From Auraticoccus monumenti (lineage in GTDB: Bacteria > Actinomycetota > Actinomycetes > Propionibacteriales > Propionibacteriaceae): a DNA stretch of 64,000 nt. The position numbers were made by a program, and so were the translations under genes. Position 1 is the first letter of the stretch. Every line of letters begins with the position of its first letter. Below the pieces are notes generated by a model. The model had not been told where the DNA came from, ran no database searches, and saw nothing but the letters and a program-made list of their open reading frames with translations. Location of the stretch: the NCBI RefSeq assembly GCF_900101785.1, contig NZ_LT629688.1:4397689-4461688 (forward strand). The letters run 5' to 3'. This document shows, piece by piece, positions 7,069 to 15,555 of this stretch.

Positions 7069-8931
7069 ATGCCCGTACGCCAGGATCTGCGCAACGTCGC
7101 GATCGTCGCCCACGTCGACCACGGGAAGACCACGCTGGTCGACGCGATGCTGTGGCAGTCCGGTGCCTTCCGCGAGGGCCAGGACGTCGACAACCGCGTG
7201 ATGGACTCCAACCCCCTCGAGCGCGAGAAGGGCATCACGATCCTCGCCAAGAACACGGCGGTGGACCACACCACCCCGACCGGCGAGAACGTCGTGATCA
7301 ACATCATCGACACCCCCGGCCACGCCGACTTCGGCGGTGAGGTCGAGCGCGGCCTGGAGATGGTCGACGGCGTCGTGCTGCTGGTCGACGCCTCCGAGGG
7401 CCCGCTCCCCCAGACCCGCTTCGTGCTGCGCAAGGCGCTGGCCAAGAAGCTCCCGATCATCGTCTGCGTCAACAAGGTCGACCGCTCCGACGCCCGCATC
7501 GCCGAGGTGGTCGAGGAGACCTACGAGCTGTTCATGGACCTGGTGGAGGACAACGACACCGACATCCTGAACTTCCCGGTGGTCTACGCCTCCGCCCGCG
7601 CCGGCCGCGCCTCGATGACCGCCCCCGAGAACGGCGAGATGCCCGACTCCGAGGACCTGCAGCCCTTCTTCGCCGCCATCCTCGAGCACGTCCCCGCCCC
7701 GGTCTACGAGGAGGGTGCGACGCTGCAGGCCCACGTCACCAACCTCGACGCCTCCCCCTACCTCGGACGCCTCGCGCTGCTCCGCGTGGTGGCCGGCGAG
7801 CTGCGTCGCGGTCAGATCGTGGCGTGGTGCAAGGCCGACGGGACCATCTCCAACGTCAAGCTGTCCGAGCTGCTCAAGACCGAGGCCCTCACCCGCGTCC
7901 CGGCCGACTCCGCCGGACCGGGCGACATCGTGGCGATCGCCGGCATCCCCGACATCACCATCGGCGAGACGCTGTCGGACCCCAACGACCCCAAGCCGCT
8001 GCCGCTGATCACCGTCGACGAGCCGTCGATCTCGATGACCATCGGCATCAACACCTCCCCGCTGGCCGGTCGCTCCGGCAAGCTGCTGACCGCCCGGCTG
8101 GTCCGGGCCCGGCTGGACCAGGAGCTGATCGGCAACGTCTCGATCCGCGTGGTCCCGACCGAGCGCCCCGACACCTGGGAGGTCCAGGGACGTGGTGAGC
8201 TCCAGCTCGCCGTGCTGGTGGAGATGATGCGCCGGGAGGGCTTCGAGCTCACTGTCGGCAAGCCGCAGGTCGTCACCCGGGTGATCGACGGCAAGCTGCA
8301 CGAGCCGGTGGAGAAGCTGACCATCGACATCCCCGAGGACTACGTCGGCGTGGTCACCCAGCTGATGGGTCTGCGTCGTGGCCGGCTGGAGCAGATGGTC
8401 AACCACGGCACCGGCTGGGTCCGGGTCGAGTACGTGGTGCCGGCCCGCAGCCTGATCGGGTTCCGCACCGAGTTCCTCACCGAGACCCGCGGTACCGGTC
8501 TGATGCACCACGTCTTCGAGGCCTACGAGCCCTGGTTCGGGGAGCTGCGGACGCGTCCGACCGGGTCCCTGGTGGCCGACCGGACCGGCGTGGTGACCGC
8601 GTTCGCGCTGTTCAACCTGCAGGAGCGGGGGACGATGTTCGTCGCCCCCGGCGCCGACGTCTACGAGGGCATGATCGTGGGCGAGAACGCCCGTGCCGAC
8701 GACATGGACGTCAACGCCTGCAAGGAGAAGAAGCTGACCAACGTCCGCTCCTCCACCGGGGACGAGCTGGAGCGGCTGATCCCGGCGAAGCTGCTCAACA
8801 TGGAGCAGGCGCTGGAGTTCTGCCGCGAGGACGAGTGCCTGGAGATCACCCCGGCCGCGGTGCGGATCCGCAAGGTCGCGCTCTCGGCCAACGACCGCGC
8901 GAAGAACCGGAACCGGGCCAAGAAGAACTGA
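7069..8931 (+). CDS. typA: Translational GTPase TypA/BipA
   Basis: A 620-residue ribosome-associated GTPase of the elongation-factor family, involved in ribosome biogenesis and stress or cold adaptation. G motifs are AHVDHGKTT (G1), KGITI (G2), DTPGHADFGGEV (G3) and NKVDR (G4). EF-G-like domains III and V and the TypA-specific C-terminal domain (GLMHHVFEAYEPWFGELRTR onward) follow. Length is typical. The start MPVRQDLRNVAIVAHVD fits the family and has GGAG 8 nt upstream; the frame stays open back through the tRNA-Leu gene but that part is not coding. A strong hairpin follows the stop. Confidence 0.97.
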   Translation: MPVRQDLRNVAIVAHVDHGKTTLVDAMLWQSGAFREGQDVDNRVMDSNPLEREKGITILAKNTAVDHTTPTGENVVINIIDTPGHADFGGEVERGLEMVDGVVLLVDASEGPLPQTRFVLRKALAKKLPIIVCVNKVDRSDARIAEVVEETYELFMDLVEDNDTDILNFPVVYASARAGRASMTAPENGEMPDSEDLQPFFAAILEHVPAPVYEEGATLQAHVTNLDASPYLGRLALLRVVAGELRRGQIVAWCKADGTISNVKLSELLKTEALTRVPADSAGPGDIVAIAGIPDITIGETLSDPNDPKPLPLITVDEPSISMTIGINTSPLAGRSGKLLTARLVRARLDQELIGNVSIRVVPTERPDTWEVQGRGELQLAVLVEMMRREGFELTVGKPQVVTRVIDGKLHEPVEKLTIDIPEDYVGVVTQLMGLRRGRLEQMVNHGTGWVRVEYVVPARSLIGFRTEFLTETRGTGLMHHVFEAYEPWFGELRTRPTGSLVADRTGVVTAFALFNLQERGTMFVAPGADVYEGMIVGENARADDMDVNACKEKKLTNVRSSTGDELERLIPAKLLNMEQALEFCREDECLEITPAAVRIRKVALSANDRAKNRNRAKKN

Positions 8932-8934
8932 GTC

Positions 8935-8970
8935 CACCTCACCCCTCCGATCTGTCGGAGGGGTGAGGTG
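8935..8970 (+). terminator. Strong hairpin terminator after typA
   Basis: A 16-bp perfect inverted repeat (8935-8950 with 8955-8970) with the loop TCTG lies 3 bp after the typA stop. Confidence 0.85.
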
Positions 8971-9002
8971 TGATGGGGGGACGACCACGACAGGAGTCCC
9001 CG

Positions 9003-10598
9003 ATGCCCGAACCCGCCGTCCCTCCCCGCCGCCCGCAGGGCATCGTGCCCCCGTGGCTGATCCAGCGCCTGGTCGACCACCCGTCCGAGCGGGTGGCCCA
9101 GGTCGCCCGGCACACGCTGCGCGCCGACGCCGCCTTCCGCTCCGAGCCCCGTCCGGGGCTCCGCTCGCTCGGGGGTGCCCTGCCGAGGGCGTCGGCGCCG
9201 ACCGGTCCCGCCGCACCGGACCGCCGTGTCTCCGACGCCCGCAACGGGACCCAGCTGCCGGGTGAGCCGGTGCGCGCCGAGGGTGGACCGGCTACCGGTG
9301 ACGCCGCCGCGGACGAGGCCTACGACGGTCTCGGGTCGACCTGGGAGCTGTTCTGGTCCGCCTTCGGGCGCAACGCCCTGGACGGCGTCGGTGGTCCGCT
9401 GCTGGCCACCGTCCACTACGGGGAGTCCTACGACAACGCCTTCTGGGACGGCACCCAGATGGTCTTCGGCGACGGGGACGGTGAGGTGTTCAACCGCTTC
9501 ACGCTGTCCCTGGACGTGATCGGGCACGAGCTCGCCCACGGGGTCACCGAGCGCACCGCCCAGCTCGTCTACCAGGGCCAGGCCGGCGCCCTGAACGAGA
9601 GCGTCTCCGACGTCTTCGGCTCCCTGGTCCGCCAGCAGGTCCTCGGCCAGACCGCCGACCAGGCCGACTGGCTGATCGGGGCCGACCTGTTCACCGACCA
9701 GGTGCAGGGCGTGGCGCTGCGCTCGATGAAGGCCCCCGGCACGGCCTACGACGACGACGTGCTCGGCAAGGACCCGCAGCCCGCCACCATGGCCGACTAC
9801 GTCGAGACCAGCGAGGACAACGGCGGGGTCCACATCAACTCCGGGATCCCCAACCACGCCTTCTACCTGGCCGCGACGGCGATCGGGGGGCAGGCCTGGG
9901 AGGCCCCTGGCCAGATCTGGTACGACGTGCTGACCGGCGGCCGGCTCCCCGCCGACGCCGACTTCGAGGGCTTCGCCGCCCTCACCGTCGAGGCAGCCAC
10001 CGCACGCTTCGGGGCCGGCTCGGTCGAGGCGGAGGCCGTGGCGGGGGCCTGGGAGCAGGTGGGTGTGGCCGCCGCGCCCAGCGCGCCGGTGGACGTGCTG
10101 GAGCCGGTACCGCTGGGCCCCGGTCCGATCGACCCCGTCCCGACCCCGGGCCCGACGCCCTCGGAGCCGTTCCCGCCGGGCCCGTCCCAGCCGGTCCCCA
10201 GCCCGGACCCGACCCCCGGTGAGCCGATGCCGTCGGGGGACCCGGCACCCGTCCCACCGGCTCCGCCGTCGGGGCCGGCGCCCGACGGCTCCCCGGGCCC
10301 GCAGCACGACCCGGGTGAGCAGCCGGTGGAGCTGATCCGCTCCGGCGGGGTGGCCGGCACCACCCGCCGAGCGCGGTTCGTGCCCAACGAGCTGGACCCG
10401 CCGGATGCCGCGGAGTGGCGCACCCTGCTGGTCGAGCGCTCCTTCTGGATCGACCTGCCCGCCCCCGAGGCGACGGCCGACGACTTCACCTACCGGGTGA
10501 TCGCCACCGAGGTCGAGCTGGACACGACCTTCGGTGAGCGTGCGCTGCCGGACCCGGTCCGCGGGCTGGTCCACCGCACCCTGCGGCACGGCGGGTGA
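9003..10598 (+). CDS. M4 (thermolysin-like) metallopeptidase with C-terminal emfourin-like inhibitor domain
   Basis: A 531-residue protein. Residues 1-355 form an M4 catalytic unit of the short protealysin type: propeptide-like start (PPRRPQGIVPPWLIQRLVDH), zinc motif HELAH (175-179), third zinc ligand Glu199 in GALNESVSDVFG, and a later GGVHINSGIPNHAFY segment with the catalytic His. No signal peptide is visible, as in protealysins. Residues about 360-440 are a Pro/Gly/Ser-rich linker. The last 90 residues (VELIRSGGVAGTTRRARF onward) resemble emfourin, the protein inhibitor usually encoded as a separate gene next to protealysin-like proteases. Start ATG 9003 has AGGAG 6 nt upstream; ATG 8970 is less likely. 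Monocistronic between two hairpins. Confidence 0.92.
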   Translation: MPEPAVPPRRPQGIVPPWLIQRLVDHPSERVAQVARHTLRADAAFRSEPRPGLRSLGGALPRASAPTGPAAPDRRVSDARNGTQLPGEPVRAEGGPATGDAAADEAYDGLGSTWELFWSAFGRNALDGVGGPLLATVHYGESYDNAFWDGTQMVFGDGDGEVFNRFTLSLDVIGHELAHGVTERTAQLVYQGQAGALNESVSDVFGSLVRQQVLGQTADQADWLIGADLFTDQVQGVALRSMKAPGTAYDDDVLGKDPQPATMADYVETSEDNGGVHINSGIPNHAFYLAATAIGGQAWEAPGQIWYDVLTGGRLPADADFEGFAALTVEAATARFGAGSVEAEAVAGAWEQVGVAAAPSAPVDVLEPVPLGPGPIDPVPTPGPTPSEPFPPGPSQPVPSPDPTPGEPMPSGDPAPVPPAPPSGPAPDGSPGPQHDPGEQPVELIRSGGVAGTTRRARFVPNELDPPDAAEWRTLLVERSFWIDLPAPEATADDFTYRVIATEVELDTTFGERALPDPVRGLVHRTLRHGG

Positions 10599-10618
10599 GG
10601 TAGCCGGGCCGGACGCAC

Positions 10619-10655
10619 GACGCCCCGGCCGCTGCGCGAGCAGGGCCGGGGCGTC
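10619..10655 (+). terminator. Hairpin terminator after the M4 peptidase gene
   Basis: 12-bp perfect arms (10619-10630 and 10644-10655) with a 13-nt loop lie 20 bp after the stop, between convergent genes, so they may serve both. Confidence 0.7.
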
Positions 10656-10730
10656 GGGGCCGCCGGAGTGGCGTGCCTGGTCCGGGTGGACGGCGGGTCC
10701 AGCCACCGACCACGCGGGTGGTCGGCTCCG

Positions 10731-11582
10731 TCAGGAGGCGGTGCCGGGGGTGGAGGCGTCCGGACCGGGCTGGTCGGTGCTGGGCGCGTTGTCGGCCACC
10801 GGCTCCGGGGTCGGACGGCTGGCGGTCGCGGGGGCCGTGGTGGCCTCCTTGGCGCTCGGCGCCTTCTGCGCCGGGCTCTTCTTCGCCGGGGCCTTCTTGC
10901 CCGGCTTCTTGGCCGCCCCGGACGGGGTGTCGGTGGTGACGCTGGCCGGGTTCTTCTTGGCCGCGGGCACCCGGGCGCTCGGGGTGGATGTCGTGGGCCG
11001 GCTCGCGCTGGTCTTGCGGGCCCGGGGCGTGGTGGTGGTCTTCTTCGCCGCGCTCGGGGCGGGGGTGACGTCGGGGGCGGCCGGGTCAGCGGCCTCCTCG
11101 GCGCGGTCGGCGGCCTCGTGCACGGTCGCCGAGACCTGGTCGGTGGCCTCGTGGAGGGCGTCGGCCGCCTCGTCGGTGGCCTCACGGGCCTGGTCGCCCA
11201 GGTCGTCCACCAGGTCGCTGGCCTGCCCGCGGGCCCGGCCGTAGGCCACCTTGCCGCGCTTGGCGAGGTCGTCGTACACGCTGCTGGCCTCGGCCAGCCA
11301 CTGCTCGAGCTGGGCCTTGGCCTGGTCGGGCAGGGTCTTGGCCTGGTCCGGCAGGGCACGGGCCGTCTCGGGCAGCCCGACGACACGACGGCGCACCTCG
11401 GCGGCCTGGGCCTCGCGCTTGTCACGGCGGGCCTGGGCCTCCTTCAGCGCGGTCTCGTACTGCTCGGTCGCCTTGGCCACGATGTAGTCGGCGGCGCCGA
11501 CGGCGGCGTAGAAGGTCTGGGTGGCCAGGTCGACCACCTTGTCGGTGTTGAGCTCGTTCCTGCGCTGGTCCTGGTCGGGCAT
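10731..11582 (-). CDS. HBHA-like coiled-coil protein with Lys/Ala/Pro-rich tail
   Basis: A 283-residue protein. Residues about 1-155 are helical and charged (DLATQTFYAAVGAADYIVAK, then Ala/Glu/Lys/Arg heptad-like stretches), as in mycobacterial heparin-binding haemagglutinin Rv0475. Residues about 165-283 are low complexity with PAKK/KKAPAKK-type repeats as in HBHA and histone-H1-like tails, able to bind sulfated glycans or DNA. It is longer than HBHA (199 residues), mainly in the tail. The ATG lies 1 nt after the stop of the XRE regulator, so the two are co-transcribed, the same order as Rv0474-Rv0475. Surface adhesin, DNA-binding and structural roles are all possible. Confidence 0.75.
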   Translation of the reverse strand: MPDQDQRRNELNTDKVVDLATQTFYAAVGAADYIVAKATEQYETALKEAQARRDKREAQAAEVRRRVVGLPETARALPDQAKTLPDQAKAQLEQWLAEASSVYDDLAKRGKVAYGRARGQASDLVDDLGDQAREATDEAADALHEATDQVSATVHEAADRAEEAADPAAPDVTPAPSAAKKTTTTPRARKTSASRPTTSTPSARVPAAKKNPASVTTDTPSGAAKKPGKKAPAKKSPAQKAPSAKEATTAPATASRPTPEPVADNAPSTDQPGPDASTPGTAS

Positions 11583-11583
11583 G

Positions 11584-12027
11584 TCACTCCTGGTCGGTTG
11601 CGGTCGTGTCGGTGGCGGGGACCTCGGCCGGCGGGGGCTCGGCCCGGCCGGCGTCCACGAAGGAGTCGTAGACGTCGAGGATGATCTGCTTCTGCCGCCC
11701 GGTGAGGTGGCGGTCGGCGAGGACGGCGACGGGCACCGTGCTGGTCCCGTCCCCACCGGCGGCGGTGTGCTCGACGGGGTCGAGCAGGCCGGCGCGGAGG
11801 TACAGCGTCTCCGCCGAGACCTGCAGCGCCTTGGCCAGCTGCTGCAGCACCTCCGCCGACGGACGACGCAGACCCCGCTCGATCTGGCTCAGGTAGGGGT
11901 TGGAGACGCCGGCGGCCTCGGCGAGCTGACGCAGCGACACCCCGGCCTGACGCCGCTGCGCCGCGATGAACCCCCCGAGGGAGTCCAGCGGCTGTGCCAG
12001 CTTGCCGCTGGTGATCCGTGGTCCCAT
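11584..12027 (-). CDS. XRE-family transcriptional regulator (Rv0474-like)
   Basis: A 147-residue DNA-binding protein. The helix-turn-helix spans about residues 18-75 (FIAAQRRQAGVSLRQLAEAA, then GVSNPYLSQIERG with the recognition helix). A short C-terminal region contains LTGRQKQIILDVYDSFV. The gene order with the HBHA-like gene 1 nt downstream matches Mycobacterium Rv0474-Rv0475. Upstream of its ATG lie three GCAAGC units spaced exactly 10 bp (12049-12074), a candidate autoregulatory operator. Confidence 0.9.
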   Translation of the reverse strand: MGPRITSGKLAQPLDSLGGFIAAQRRQAGVSLRQLAEAAGVSNPYLSQIERGLRRPSAEVLQQLAKALQVSAETLYLRAGLLDPVEHTAAGGDGTSTVPVAVLADRHLTGRQKQIILDVYDSFVDAGRAEPPPAEVPATDTTATDQE

Positions 12028-12048
12028 GCCCCCAGTGTGCTAGCCGCT

Positions 12049-12074
12049 GCAAGCACAAGCAAGCGCCAGCAAGC
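12049..12074 (-). promoter_or_regulatory. Three GCAAGC repeats in 10-bp phase (operator candidate)
   Basis: GCAAGC occurs at 12049, 12059 and 12069, one per helical turn, 22-47 bp upstream of the XRE regulator start codon (12027). Phased direct repeats suit cooperative binding on one DNA face. Binding by the adjacent XRE protein is inferred. Confidence 0.5.
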
Positions 12075-12106
12075 AGATCAGGGGTGGCTCCGGCCCGCAG
12101 GGCCCC

Positions 12107-14623
12107 TCAGTCCTGGAACTGCTCCAGGTCGAAGGAGCGCGGCACGGAGGCGCTGATCCGGGTGCCGTCCTCGCGCTGGCCGCCCACCATCCGCGGGTGC
12201 AGCGGGAAGCTGGGCAGCACCGGACCCTGGTCCTCCAGCGGCACGGTCACCGGGGAGTCGGCGGTGACGTCGACGTGTCGCCCGCGCACCGTGAAGGAGG
12301 CGTTGCCGCCCTCCTCGATCGAGAACCGGTACGCGTCGCGGGTCAGCTCCGCCCGCACCCGGGCCCCGCCCAGCCGGAAGCGGAAGGTCAGCCGCGTCCA
12401 GGAGTCGGGCAGCCGGGGGTCGAAGGTGAGCTCCCCGTCGGAGTCGCGCAGACCCCCGAAGCCGAAGACCAGCGCGCTCCAGACCCCGCCGGCCGACGCG
12501 ACGTGCACCCCGTCGGAGGTGTTGCGGTGCCGGTCGGCCAGATCCACGAAGGTGCCGGCGTAGAAGTAGCGCAGCGCCAGCTCCCGGTGCCCGACCTCGG
12601 CGGCGATGATCGACTGCACCACCGCGGAGAGGGTCGAGTCCCCGGTGGTGATCGGGTCGTAGTACTCGAAGTTGGCCCGCTTCTGCTCCAGGGTGAACTG
12701 GTCGCCCTGCAGGAACATCGCCAGCACGACGTCGGCCTGCTTGATCACCTGGAACCGGTAGATCACCAGCGGGTGGTAGTGCAGCAGCAGCGGGAAGTTG
12801 CCCGACGGCGTGTGCTCGAGGTCCCAGACCTCCCGCTCCAGGAAGTGCAGGTCCTGGGGGTGGATGCCCATCGCCTCGTCGAAGGGGATGATCATCCCCT
12901 CCGCGCACGCCTCCCACTCCTCCACCTCGTCCAGGCTCAGCCGCAGCCGCGCGCACAGCCGCTGGAAGTCCTCGGGCCAGAACTCCTGCATGGCGCGGAT
13001 CGACTCCGCGGCCCGGCGCAGGTTGAACCGGGCCATCACGTTGGTGAAGAGGTTGTCGTTGACCACGGTCGTGTACTCGTCCGGCCCGGTCACCGAGTCG
13101 ATGTGGAAGGAGCGGTCCCCGTTGCTGCGCCAGAACCCGAGGTCGGCCCACATCCGGGCGGTCTCCACCAGGATCTCCGCCCCCTGGTTGAGCAGGAAGG
13201 CGACGTCACCGGTGGCGTTGACGTAGCGGCTGACGGCGTAGGCCACGTCGGCGTCGATGTGGTACTGCGCGGTTCCGGCGGCGTAGTAGGCCGAGGCCTC
13301 CTCGCCGTTGATGGTCCGCCAGGGGAACAGCGCCCCGCGCTGGGCGACCTGGGCGGCGCGCTTGCGGGCGGCGTCCAGCATCAGGTGCCGGAAGCGCAGC
13401 GCGTTCCGGGCCAGCCGGGGGTTGGTGTAGGTGAGGAAGGGGAGCACGTAGATCTCGGTGTCCCAGAAGTAGTGCCCGCCGTAGCCCTGGGCGGTGACGC
13501 CCTTGGCCGCGATGCCCTGCCCCTCGGCCCGCCAGGAGGCCTGCGCCAGCTGGTAGAGGTTCCAGCGGATCGCCTGCTGCAGCTCCGGCTGGCCCTCGAC
13601 CACCACGTCGGAGTCCTCCCAGTACCTCCGCAGGGCGCTGCGGTGGTCGTTGAGGACGTTCATCAGCCCGTGCCCGACGGCCCGGTCCAGGGTGCGCCGG
13701 ACCCGGTCGGTCAGCTCACGGACCGGCACCCCGCGCGAGGTGTGGTAGGCGGCGTACTTGACGATCCGGATGGTCCGGCCGGCGCGGGCGTCGATCCGGT
13801 AGACGATCTTGGCCGCGTCCTGGTCGGCGAAGTAGCGCTCGGTGTAGTCGTTGGTGGTGTCCACCACGTGGTGGGCGCCGACGGCGATGGTCATCCGGGA
13901 CTCCGCGCAGCGGTAGCCCAGCATCAGCCGGCCCTTCTCGGCGTAGTGGTACTGCGGCTCCAGCACCCGGCGGTCGAACTGCGAGCCCTTGCGCGGGTCG
14001 AAGCCCTCCCCCATCGCCGCGGACCGGACGTGGTACTCGTCCTGGCCGTCCTGGCGGTTGAGGATCTGGGTGGAGACCACCACCGGCGCGTCGGCGTCCA
14101 GCACGGTGATGTCCATCGTCATCACCGCCAGGTGGCGCTCGGCGAGGGAGACGGTGCGGGTGCTGGTCATCTGCACCCGCTTGCCCGAGGGCGTGCGCCA
14201 CATCAGCTCCCGGCGCAGCTGGCCGTCGGCGAAGTCGAGGCTGCGCTCGTAGGACTCCAGGTCGGCCACCGAGAGCAGGATCGGCTCGTCGTCGACGTAG
14301 ACCTTCATCAGCGCCGTGTCGGGGGCGTTGACGATGGTCTGCCCCACCTCGGCCAGCCCGTAGGCCTGCTCGGCGTGCTTGATCCGGAAGGTCTCGTGGA
14401 AGCCGTTGACGAAGGTGCCGTGGCTGTGGGTGTCACGGCCCTCCTCGGGGCTGCCGCGCATGCCGAGGTAGCCGTTGCCCACCGCGAACAGCGTCTCGGT
14501 GGTGCCGAGGTCCTCCCCGCTGTAGCTCTTCTCCACCAGCCGCCACTCGTCGACGGGGAAGCGGTGGCGGTCGAGCGGGTCGACCGGGTCGGGGCGCACG
14601 TGGGAGCTGTGCTTCTGGCTCAC
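12107..14623 (-). CDS. Glycoside hydrolase family 65 phosphorylase
   Basis: An 838-residue cytosolic enzyme of the maltose/trehalose/kojibiose phosphorylase family. The N-terminal beta-sandwich begins ETLFAVGNGYLGMRGSPEEG. The (alpha/alpha)6 barrel has HYFWDTEIYVLPFLTYTNP, and the general acid Glu lies in SVTGPDEYTTVVNDN. A C-terminal beta domain follows. GH65 phosphorylases split alpha-glucosides with inorganic phosphate, inverting to beta-glucose 1-phosphate. The beta-phosphoglucomutase-like gene 60 bp upstream on the same strand would convert that to glucose 6-phosphate, which supports phosphorolysis over hydrolysis. Which disaccharide is used cannot be read. The GTG start at 14623 has AGGAG 10 nt upstream. 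Confidence 0.92.
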   Translation of the reverse strand: MSQKHSSHVRPDPVDPLDRHRFPVDEWRLVEKSYSGEDLGTTETLFAVGNGYLGMRGSPEEGRDTHSHGTFVNGFHETFRIKHAEQAYGLAEVGQTIVNAPDTALMKVYVDDEPILLSVADLESYERSLDFADGQLRRELMWRTPSGKRVQMTSTRTVSLAERHLAVMTMDITVLDADAPVVVSTQILNRQDGQDEYHVRSAAMGEGFDPRKGSQFDRRVLEPQYHYAEKGRLMLGYRCAESRMTIAVGAHHVVDTTNDYTERYFADQDAAKIVYRIDARAGRTIRIVKYAAYHTSRGVPVRELTDRVRRTLDRAVGHGLMNVLNDHRSALRRYWEDSDVVVEGQPELQQAIRWNLYQLAQASWRAEGQGIAAKGVTAQGYGGHYFWDTEIYVLPFLTYTNPRLARNALRFRHLMLDAARKRAAQVAQRGALFPWRTINGEEASAYYAAGTAQYHIDADVAYAVSRYVNATGDVAFLLNQGAEILVETARMWADLGFWRSNGDRSFHIDSVTGPDEYTTVVNDNLFTNVMARFNLRRAAESIRAMQEFWPEDFQRLCARLRLSLDEVEEWEACAEGMIIPFDEAMGIHPQDLHFLEREVWDLEHTPSGNFPLLLHYHPLVIYRFQVIKQADVVLAMFLQGDQFTLEQKRANFEYYDPITTGDSTLSAVVQSIIAAEVGHRELALRYFYAGTFVDLADRHRNTSDGVHVASAGGVWSALVFGFGGLRDSDGELTFDPRLPDSWTRLTFRFRLGGARVRAELTRDAYRFSIEEGGNASFTVRGRHVDVTADSPVTVPLEDQGPVLPSFPLHPRMVGGQREDGTRISASVPRSFDLEQFQD

Positions 14624-14683
14624 GGGAAGGGACTCCTGGCTGGGACGGCGGGACGGACGGGCGCGAGGACGGTGCGGCAGGGA

Positions 14684-15418
14684 TCAGGCAGGTCGGGGCA
14701 CGAGCCGGGCGAGGTCGTCCACGACGACGTCGGCCCCGGCGGCGGTGAGGCGGTCGGCACCCACCCCGCGGTCGACGCCCACGACGTGGCCGAAGGCGCC
14801 GGCGCGACCGGCCTCCACCCCGGAGATCGCGTCCTCGAGCACCACCGAGCCGGCGACCGTGGCGCCCAGCAGCTCGGCGGCGCGGACGAAGGTGTCCGGG
14901 CGCGGCTTGCCGGGCAGCGAGTCCCTGGCGGCGACCAGCCCGTCGACGACGACCTCGAAGCGGTCGCGCAGACCGGCGGCCTCGAGGACGGGCACGGCGT
15001 TGCGGGAGGAGGAGACCACCGCGACCCGCACGTCGGTGCTGGCCAGGTGGTCCAGCAGCGCCACCGAGCCGGGGTAGGCGGCCACCCCCTCGCTGGCCAG
15101 CACCGCGGCGAAGGTGTCGTTCTTCCGGTTGCCCAACCCGCAGACGGTCTCCCGCTCGGGGGCGTCCTCGGGTGAGCCCTCCGGCAGCGTCAGCCCGCGC
15201 GAGGCCAGGAAGTCACGCACCCCCTCGTAGCGGGGCTTGCCGTCGACGAAGCGGAAGTAGTCGTCGTCGGTGTAGGGCTCCTCGACGCCCTTCTCCTGCA
15301 GGTAGCCGTTGAACATCCGCGACCAGGCCCGCATGTGCACCTCCGCGGTGGGGGTGAGCACCCCGTCCAGGTCGAACAGCGCGGCCTCGATGTCGGTCCA
15401 GTCCAGGGGTGCAGTCAC
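14684..15418 (-). CDS. Beta-phosphoglucomutase-like HAD hydrolase
   Basis: A 244-residue HAD-superfamily protein. Motif I is FDLDGVLT with the nucleophile Asp and the Asp+2 acid/base typical of beta-PGM. The cap region holds TDDDYFRFVDGKPRYEGVRDFL. Motif II is VVSSSRN, motif III Lys is in GKPRPDTF, and motif IV is VLEDAISGVEAGRAG. It probably isomerises beta-glucose 1-phosphate to glucose 6-phosphate for the GH65 phosphorylase encoded downstream; together they form a phosphorolytic disaccharide pathway. A leaderless promoter (TAGGCT, 6 nt before GTG) precedes it. Confidence 0.9.
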   Translation of the reverse strand: MTAPLDWTDIEAALFDLDGVLTPTAEVHMRAWSRMFNGYLQEKGVEEPYTDDDYFRFVDGKPRYEGVRDFLASRGLTLPEGSPEDAPERETVCGLGNRKNDTFAAVLASEGVAAYPGSVALLDHLASTDVRVAVVSSSRNAVPVLEAAGLRDRFEVVVDGLVAARDSLPGKPRPDTFVRAAELLGATVAGSVVLEDAISGVEAGRAGAFGHVVGVDRGVGADRLTAAGADVVVDDLARLVPRPA

Positions 15419-15424
15419 CCTCCG

Positions 15425-15430
15425 AGCCTA
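15425..15430 (-). promoter_or_regulatory. -10 element, leaderless promoter of the beta-PGM/GH65 operon
   Basis: Read leftward, TAGGCT is followed by 6 nt and the GTG start at 15418. No Shine-Dalgarno space exists. Confidence 0.5.
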
Positions 15431-15555
15431 GAGCGCGCTCCCGCCTGCCCGATCACGCCCCGCGCAACGGTGTCACCGTGTCGCCCACGCGAAACCGGGA
15501 AACGAACCCGGAACCGAGCCCGCGGGACGGATCCGCCCGGCGGAGCAGGACGCGG

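Noticed and set aside
12197..15175. A 992-codon open frame antisense to the GH65 and beta-PGM genes
   Set aside because: Its translation is Gly/Val/His-rich low-complexity typical of the shadow frame of high-GC genes, and the opposite strand has clear enzyme families.
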